Of a stretch of 64,000 nt of DNA, positions 58,175 through 64,000 are shown one piece after another. Position numbers and translations under genes: made by a program. Positions within the stretch are counted from its first letter, which is position 1; each line of letters opens with the position of its first letter. The notes beneath the pieces were generated by a model. It did not search any database and had not been told where the DNA came from. It worked only from the letters and a program-made list of their open reading frames with translations. Origin of the DNA: Charina bottae (lineage: Eukaryota; Chordata; Lepidosauria; Squamata; Charinaidae); the NCBI GenBank assembly GCA_023362775.1, contig JALMGJ010000006.1:16266001-16330000 (forward strand). The letters run 5' to 3'.

Positions 58175-60085
58175 GATTTTAAGCAAGGCCCCTGTGGCAT
58201 TTGTTTAAGTTAAATGCTGTTCCAGGTTATCTGGAGAGTGGCATTCAACCAGCAATCGTTCAAGTGGTTCCATCTTTAAAATTCATGATGGGAAGATGTG
58301 TGGTCTGTTCCACATCACATAATCTTATTACACTATTCCATTTTCTACAGAATATCTTCCTAATGTTGTCCTGGGAAAAATATTCTCACTTGCTTTATTC
58401 TGCAGTCATTATCTTCATTATTTTAGCCAGTTTTGAAACTTTTTTTTTAAATAAAAGTTTTGTTTGCTTGCTTTTTAGAGCATCGTGCAACCTTAGTATT
58501 ATGGTAGAAAAAAAAGTGCCTACAGTTCTGAAAGGAAGTATAGTTAAGAAGAAGCCATTGAGGATCATTGAGCAAGAAGAATGCTTGCTCAATGCACCTT
58601 AAGGAGAAGGAGATTTCAAGGAGAAGGCATTGTTAAAAATACAATTTGAAGGTTATTGAAGTCAGAATGGAGATATGTTTGTGTTCCTGGAATTCCACCA
58701 TCTACATAGATGCCCTAATGGATTAGATTCCTCTTGAAGTGACTTTACTTGGGCATGGATCATAACAGTGTCTTCTTATTCCATATGAAATAGCTGAATT
58801 GTAAAGGTTGCTTCTAAGCGGCCTTATCCTTTGATTTAATTGTTCGGATTGAGTCTTCCAGAAGAATTGGTTATAATTTTAGATAGTAGAACAGAGTTTA
58901 CTTGTGACTTGGCATTTTGGATTTTGCATGGATAGAGCTAGTGCATTTCTAAAACTTTTTTTTTTCTTTTGCTTCTGACAGCAGAGTTTGCATATTGCCT
59001 TATTCTTAGCCAGCAGTTGGTGACTGCTGACCAACCTGCGCAAAATATTGCTTTCAGTAGTTTGGGTTATAATAGTGCATCGCTCTTAAGTTTCTATGTG
59101 ACAGCTTCCCTGCCCCCACCCCCACCCCCTGCACTTCATCTTTAACTGCATAATATGTGTAAAAATGTATTTGGAAAATAACTATGAATAGGACACATTT
59201 TTCCCTAGAATATGTGTGCACCAATATATGGTAATTTGTGCCTCCATTAACATATCACTGAATTTTGATTGGCTGATCTCTTCATTGCGTTTATAGGCTA
59301 TTTATGGGGAAATGCATGATAGCTTAGGAAAGACTAGTGTTTCTTGTTTTCAAGGATGTTCCAAAATATTACATGAATTAAATATATAGCACCAGTTACT
59401 TTAAATTCTGAAATGCTGTATTTGGCCTCCATATACTCCTACTTTGGATGGTTGCTCAGAACAGCCACAGCTAATAAGTATTTGCCATAAATATATTTCC
59501 AAGTATATTTAAACTGCTATAGGACTACACGGGTCCAATGGAAGATGAGTATAATGTTACAGAAATTTAAATATGAATATTCTAAAAGGTCAACCTTGCG
59601 TTTCAGGGCAACATTCATTTCATCTATTGATCAAACATATTCTACTTGTTTTTTAAAAAATGTGTTTAACTGATGGCCTGAAATTTCTGGGTTTATCCAA
59701 CATACTGAGCTTTTATGATTAGAAAAATCATATGCTCATGCTTGATTGTTTCAGCTCAGATTGTGATAGTCACATTCATCAATGTTCTTCAATGTTCAAA
59801 TGAAAAAAAGCCAAGTCTTTGTTCCCAGGGTCGCATTGTCCCTGATGCAATAAGATTCCATGTGTGGAGGTATACATTAAATATCCATCACACATACCAA
59901 TTTTAATCCAAAGTGGTACAGCCCTAGCAGAAGGCTCCATCACATGTTCGTTGTATTTGGATTGCGGGGTGTGTCTCAAGTGGTCTCCCAAACAGACCTC
60001 AGTTTCATTTCACATCATGAATTTAGTTAAATCTGTTTTCTCTCCCACTCCACCCTCTCTTTTTAAAATCCGTACCAACAATTTA
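58175..60085. other. Intron, nothing recognised
   Basis: An AG at 58478 leads to a stop within ten codons. A CCCCCACCCCCACCCCC tract lies at about 59113. No repeats or exons were recognised. Confidence 0.5.
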
Positions 60086-60091
60086 TTGTAG

Positions 60092-60184
60092 CCCTGTGTG
60101 AAGAGAATGAGGATGAAGATGAAGTGGGTACCGAGCCTGCAGAAGCTATTGAAGATGGGGACACAGGGGCAGAGTTGGATGACG
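60092..60184 (+). CDS. MICAL3: MICAL3 exon: acidic segment ending TGAELDD
   Basis: The acceptor AACAATTTATTGTAG joins phase 1 and encodes ALCEENEDEDEVGTEPAEAI, then EDGDTGAELDD. Human MICAL3 has a similar acidic stretch ending in GDTGAELDD. Donor GACG|GTATGA, phase 1, 93 nt. Confidence 0.93.
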
Positions 60185-60550
60185 GTATGAGTCTGAGAAT
60201 ATCTTCCTATGTTGTCAGTTAATACTGCAGAAATGCGAAGTCATGCTGCAAAATGATTGTGTGCAAACTTAGCAACCCCCTAACAAAAGTGCTCAGTTGA
60301 TATAGTAATTTATATAGTGGCTTAGTGGTGTGAGAGAAGAAGGTGGTAGAGAAGGATTTCAGGGTAATTATGCATGTCATCTTTAATCATATGTGGGGTA
60401 GCCACGCTGAATAAAAAATTAGTAAAGGGCTTCCAAAACAGAGAGATAGAGCCTATTTTTACTCTAAAATTGTGACTTAGAACTAACAAAACAAGATAAT
60501 TTTGCATACACACACACACACAAAAGTTATAGTCTCTAAGCAGCAAGTAG

Positions 60551-60608
60551 AGAATGAATGAATGAATGAATGAATGAATGAATGAATGAATGAATGAATG
60601 AATGAATG

Positions 60609-60676
<68 letters not shown>
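60551..60676. repeat. (GAAT)n(GCAA)n compound microsatellite
   Basis: About 15 GAAT units pass directly into about 17 GCAA units. The minus-strand frames with LACL and HSFI periodicity are translations of this repeat. Confidence 0.97.
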
Positions 60677-60807
60677 TATTTTGAGAAAGGGGCCAGAAAG
60701 CCTACACCATTCTCTTCCCTTGATATGAAGTTACTATAAATGTGTATAAAATTTCAACCTTAATTCTTTTCTGTTTTCCAATTCCTGGTATATTGATGGG
60801 GGATTAG

Positions 60808-60933
60808 ATGACATCCCTTCTGATGCAGAGGCAGAGTGTCGCATCCATCAAGAAGAAGAAGAAAAAGAAGAAGAATTGAAAGTCTCTGAACTCAGGGAAG
60901 CAGAAACAGTCACCCCTTTCGTTATAATGGAAG
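60808..60933 (+). CDS. MICAL3: MICAL3 exon: DDIPSDAE and Glu-rich segment
   Basis: It continues phase 1 with DDIPSDAEAECRIHQEEEEK, EELKVSELREAETVT and FVIME. Human MICAL3 has a similar SDSPSDADRE...ELRVSE order. The acceptor GATGGGGGATTAG has a poor pyrimidine tract immediately upstream, with the nearest one (TTTTCTGTTTTCC) about 25 nt away. Donor GAAG|GTACTA, phase 1, 126 nt. Confidence 0.88.
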
Positions 60934-60984
60934 GTACTAAACGTTTCAGCACTGCAGAGCACACGAGATGGGCTGAGAACATGT

Positions 60985-61780
60985 AGGCCAAATTATGCAG
61001 TTTTCCCTGCTTTTTAATTTAGAACAAATCAAAGCATGATTCCCATTATCAGTGCTTATAAATAAATCTGTTATCCATTGCCAGTGAAGATTTGCCACTC
61101 AGGAAATTCTTGCAATAATTACCATAAAGGTATCACCATGGAGGATGTCATTTCAGAACTATTTCTACCCCACGGTATCGCCCTTTGTGTTTTAAGCCTG
61201 ACTGTCAGCAGCACAAAGGGGGGAAAAGGAAGCAAGGAATTTCTTCTCTACTTATGAACTGCATGTAGTAATAAAATGCTTAGCAATTGGCTCTTGGTAT
61301 CTGGTTCTGTTTGGATATTCAGGCCTCATGAATGGGAGTATAATAGAATATAGAACTGTGTCATTAAATTCTGCCACTGTGCTTCAGAGGAGCATCTAGT
61401 TGGCCACTGTGGGACCTAGGATGCTGGATTCAGCAGGAGCCAAGCAGGTATTGGATCCTTTATGGCTAAACACATTGTTTTCAAACTAAATAACAACTCA
61501 CACTGCCATTACTACCAGAAGCAGTGCACCATTTTGGCAAAGAAGACAGCATGTAATGCCTTCTTCCTTGGCAGCAATCTCTGAAATATAGAAGGACTTG
61601 CTTCTAAGTAATGTGCATAAGAGCAGATTGCCCAAAGTGTAATGACAAGGGATGTAAAGGGAGAAATGGTTAAAGTTGGATCAGGTACCAAACTGATTTT
61701 GTAGAAAGGAGCATGAAAGGAGACAGTCAACTCCATGCACTTCACTTGGTTTTAAGATGTTCATAGCTTTGTTCTTCGGT
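60985..61780. other. Intron, nothing recognised
   Basis: No exon or repeat family could be recognised. Confidence 0.5.
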
Positions 61781-61787
61781 TCTTCAG

Positions 61788-61879
61788 ATCCCTGTAATCC
61801 TTGTCTTCCAATCCAATCACCATGTGAAAGGACTGATCCTGTTTCTCCAGTTTGTAACCACAAGGAAGAAGAAAAAGAG
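61788..61879 (+). CDS. MICAL3: MICAL3 exon: Pro/Ser/Cys segment
   Basis: The acceptor TTCGGTTCTTCAG continues phase 1 and reads DPCNPCLPIQSPCERTDPVS, PVCNHKEEEKE. The donor GAGG-type AAAGAG|GTAAGG is strong and leaves phase 0, matching the large exon that follows. 92 nt. The sequence is less conserved than its neighbours, as expected for the disordered middle of MICAL3. Confidence 0.88.
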
Positions 61880-62084
61880 GTAAGGAACTATCTTCATACA
61901 TAACACTAAGCCATGATTTTTAATTGAACAGGTCATAGTTGTCTTACTTATAAAAAATTAAGTTATGATTGTTAAGTTCATGTGTTAAGTTTAGTCAAAA
62001 ATAAACCATATTATATCTGAAGAAGAAATAGTGATAACCACAGTAAGCATCTTTCTTTAACGCAAATAAAAACACCTTAGACAT

Positions 62085-62258
62085 GAAAGCCGGCTGGGTG
62101 ACCTTGGGCCAGTCACTCACTCTCAGCCCAACTCACCTCACAGGGTTGTTGTTGTGGGGAAAATAGGAGGAGGAAGGAGCATTAGGTATGTTCGCTGCCT
62201 TGAGTTATTTACAAAAATAATAAAGGTGGGATAAAAATTAAATAAATAAATAAAATAA
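62085..62258 (+). mobile_element. tRNA-derived SINE, 5'-truncated
   Basis: AAGCCGGCTGGGTGACCTTG, CAGTCACTCACTCTCAGCCC, ACAGGGTTGTTGTTGTGGGG and the tail AAAAATAATAAAGGTGGGAT plus (AAAT)n, in the same order as at 10958. Confidence 0.82.
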
Positions 62259-62730
62259 TACTGTGGTTCAGTTGAATCAAGATTTGTTAAAAGAGTTCTT
62301 TAATTCTCCAGGCTGAATGGAAGGCTGATATTTCTCCTCACTGTAGAGATACAATCTGGTTCCCAGGAATGGGATGTTTCAGGACTTAAGGAGAACTTTG
62401 CCGTGTCTACTCCTTGGGAGCCAATTATAAGTTTAATTATATTAATAATTATAAGCCATTATAAGTTGCATTTTCAGTTGAATTTGGGGAAACCACTTGA
62501 AGCATTTGTTGTGTTGAGCTATTTCAATTGCTTTTCTTTGATTTGTTCATTGCAAACAGCTGAAACTCTGTAAATTTTGACAATAAACCTGATTTGCAAT
62601 GGGGGTTGAATAATTTCAATTGCAACTGTAGTTATCAGAAAGTAAGAGTTGGAAGCCATTATTCTAGAACTTACTGAAGGATGCTTTAGGCCACTAATTA
62701 TGCTCTGATTACGTATATCCCTTTTTGTAG

Positions 62731-64000
62731 GAACCTCTTACAACAGTATCGTACAGAGAAAGATCTTGGGATATCCATTTTTTCCCTGAGCCTTTCCTCC
62801 CCGAAGAAGAAAAAGAAGACAGGATCCTTGATGATCAAAAAGCCCAAAGTCCACCAGCATCAATTTCACCAATACGGTCACAGCCCGTTGCACTGCCTGA
62901 AGCCATCACACCCATATCACCTGTGAAATCACAATCAACAGTACCCACAGAACCAACTTCTCCACCTCTTGCTCCCCTGCCTATTTGTTCACAGCCTTTA
63001 CCCACTGCTGAAGCCTCCATTCCACCTCCAGCAGAGCCACCAGTGTGTTTTCAGCCAATCCCAGCTTTTACTTCTACTCCTTTGGCCAAACTTGCTCTAA
63101 AAAGTAAAGATGGACAGATAGAAAAACTGGGAAGTCCCACCACAACAGAAGAAACTTTAAAAAGGAATAATCTTGTGGAGGAATTCTGGATGAAGAGTGC
63201 TGAAATTCGAAGGAGTTTAGGTCTCACCCCAGTCAACAGAAGCAGAGGGTCAGAACCAAACTTCACCTTCCCACCCCTTGAATCTGCTCCTATCAAATCA
63301 TATGGTTCTGATGGGGGTTCAGAAGAAAAGGGAATCCATCCTGTAAAACCAACAAAGGTGGTCACACCAAAGTTGGATAAGGAGCAATTTTCTTTGCTGA
63401 CACCCACCTCCCAATCAGAGAAAGAGCTGAAAAACTCAAGGGATGTGAAAAGAGATCTCTCCAGCAGTTCTGGACTGGGACTTCAGGGCAGTTCATCCAA
63501 CATGAGGACACTGGCCAGCCAAAGTTTTAACACATCGGATTCCACCATGCTCACTCCTCCATCTAGCCCTCCTCCGCCACCACCTCAAAATGAAGAGCCA
63601 GCAACACTGAGAAGAAAAAGGCACCAGGCGATTTGGCAGAAAGAGGCAGGGTCTGTGCAAACACCTCACATGGTACCAGCAAGTGAAAGGATCCGGCCCA
63701 CCAGAAATTCATCTCAGCCACCCAGAGAAGAGGTGAGGAAGTCATTTGTTGAGAGTGTAGATGAAATACCATTTGCTGATGATGTAGAGGACACTTATGA
63801 TGAGAGAACAGAGGATACAAGCCTTAATGAAAAATATTACACTCCACCTAGCAAGCCAAGGCCTGAGAAGCCTCTTCATCTGCATTTGGTTAAGGAAAAT
63901 GGTAGACCATCATCAGTTGAAGGGGGAAAGAGAGGCCTTCCTCAAGTCTCTGCAGAAGCTAAGGAGTTAGCTGAGGAGAGAATGAGGGCCAGGGAGAAGT
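62731..64000 (+). CDS. MICAL3: MICAL3 large Pro/Ser-rich exon, partial (runs off the window)
   Basis: The acceptor TATCCCTTTTTGTAG starts 423 codons, open to the window edge. The start has EPLTTVSYRERSWDIHFFPE. A Pro-rich stretch with SPIRSQP and PICSQPLP repeats follows. The conserved VEEFWMKSAEIRRSLGLTP lies at about 63175-63231. Then come SSGLGLQGSSSNM, LTPPSSPPPPPP at about 63550, and EEVRKSFVESVDEIPFADDV with EDTYDE at about 63727. The edge falls in AKELAEERMRAREK. These blocks match human MICAL3 in order. The region is mostly disordered and should be phosphorylated and bind partners; the C-terminal Rab-binding bMERB domain lies beyond. Confidence 0.96.

Noticed and set aside
60322..60674. 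Minus-strand frames with LACL and HSFI runs
   Set aside because: Direct translation of the (GCAA)n and (GAAT)n microsatellite.
62312..62390. Acceptor-like TTAATTCTCCAG with open GCTGAATGG segment
   Set aside because: No GT donor before the in-frame stop; neighbours splice cleanly without it.

Overview
The window is vertebrate nuclear DNA, AT-rich and intron-dominated, from a squamate reptile (lizard or snake). The lineage is read from the repeats: three tRNA-derived Sauria-type SINEs with ACCTTT-like tails, a Bov-B reverse-transcriptase fragment, CR1 and L2-like LINE pieces, Penelope-like (PLE) insertions, hAT elements and MITEs, and a Tc1-like transposon. I cannot name the species.

One host gene accounts for every convincing exon: MICAL3, on the + strand. 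Its FAD-monooxygenase and calponin-homology (CH) exons would lie upstream, and its C-terminal bMERB coiled coil downstream. The window starts in the CH-LIM linker, with three probable in-frame cassette exons (7024-7080, 8052-8165, 9643-9750) and a better supported linker exon (15141-15248). The LIM domain is split over 15924-16110 and 20399-20487. After 24147-24234 comes an intron of about 20.8 kb. Then follow an acidic and Glu-rich series (45059-45254, 48731-48984, 51726-51815, 54366-54503, 57518-57580, 60092-60184, 60808-60933, 61788-61879) and a large Pro/Ser-rich exon (62731 onward) that runs off the window. Phases agree at every junction from 15141 onward. Exon 24147-24234 has an open read-through that would give a short MICAL3 ending in a hydrophobic tail at 24476.

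The introns are packed with mobile DNA, much of it with readable target-site duplications (TSDs). A truncated PLE (11456-12630) has a GIY-YIG ORF, long inverted repeats, hammerhead-like cores and a 13-bp TSD. A hAT element (18916-19848) carries a 56-bp minisatellite with a six-unit higher-order period. A Tc1-like element (22183-23776) has 199-bp inverted repeats differing at one base but a broken transposase. A near-perfect palindrome (37020-37196) with a 12-bp TSD sits inside a 5S rRNA-derived SINE. Five short hAT MITEs share a TCTAGA-like target.

No second host gene, structural RNA gene, CRISPR array or promoter could be supported. The other long open frames are repeat-derived or probably chance.
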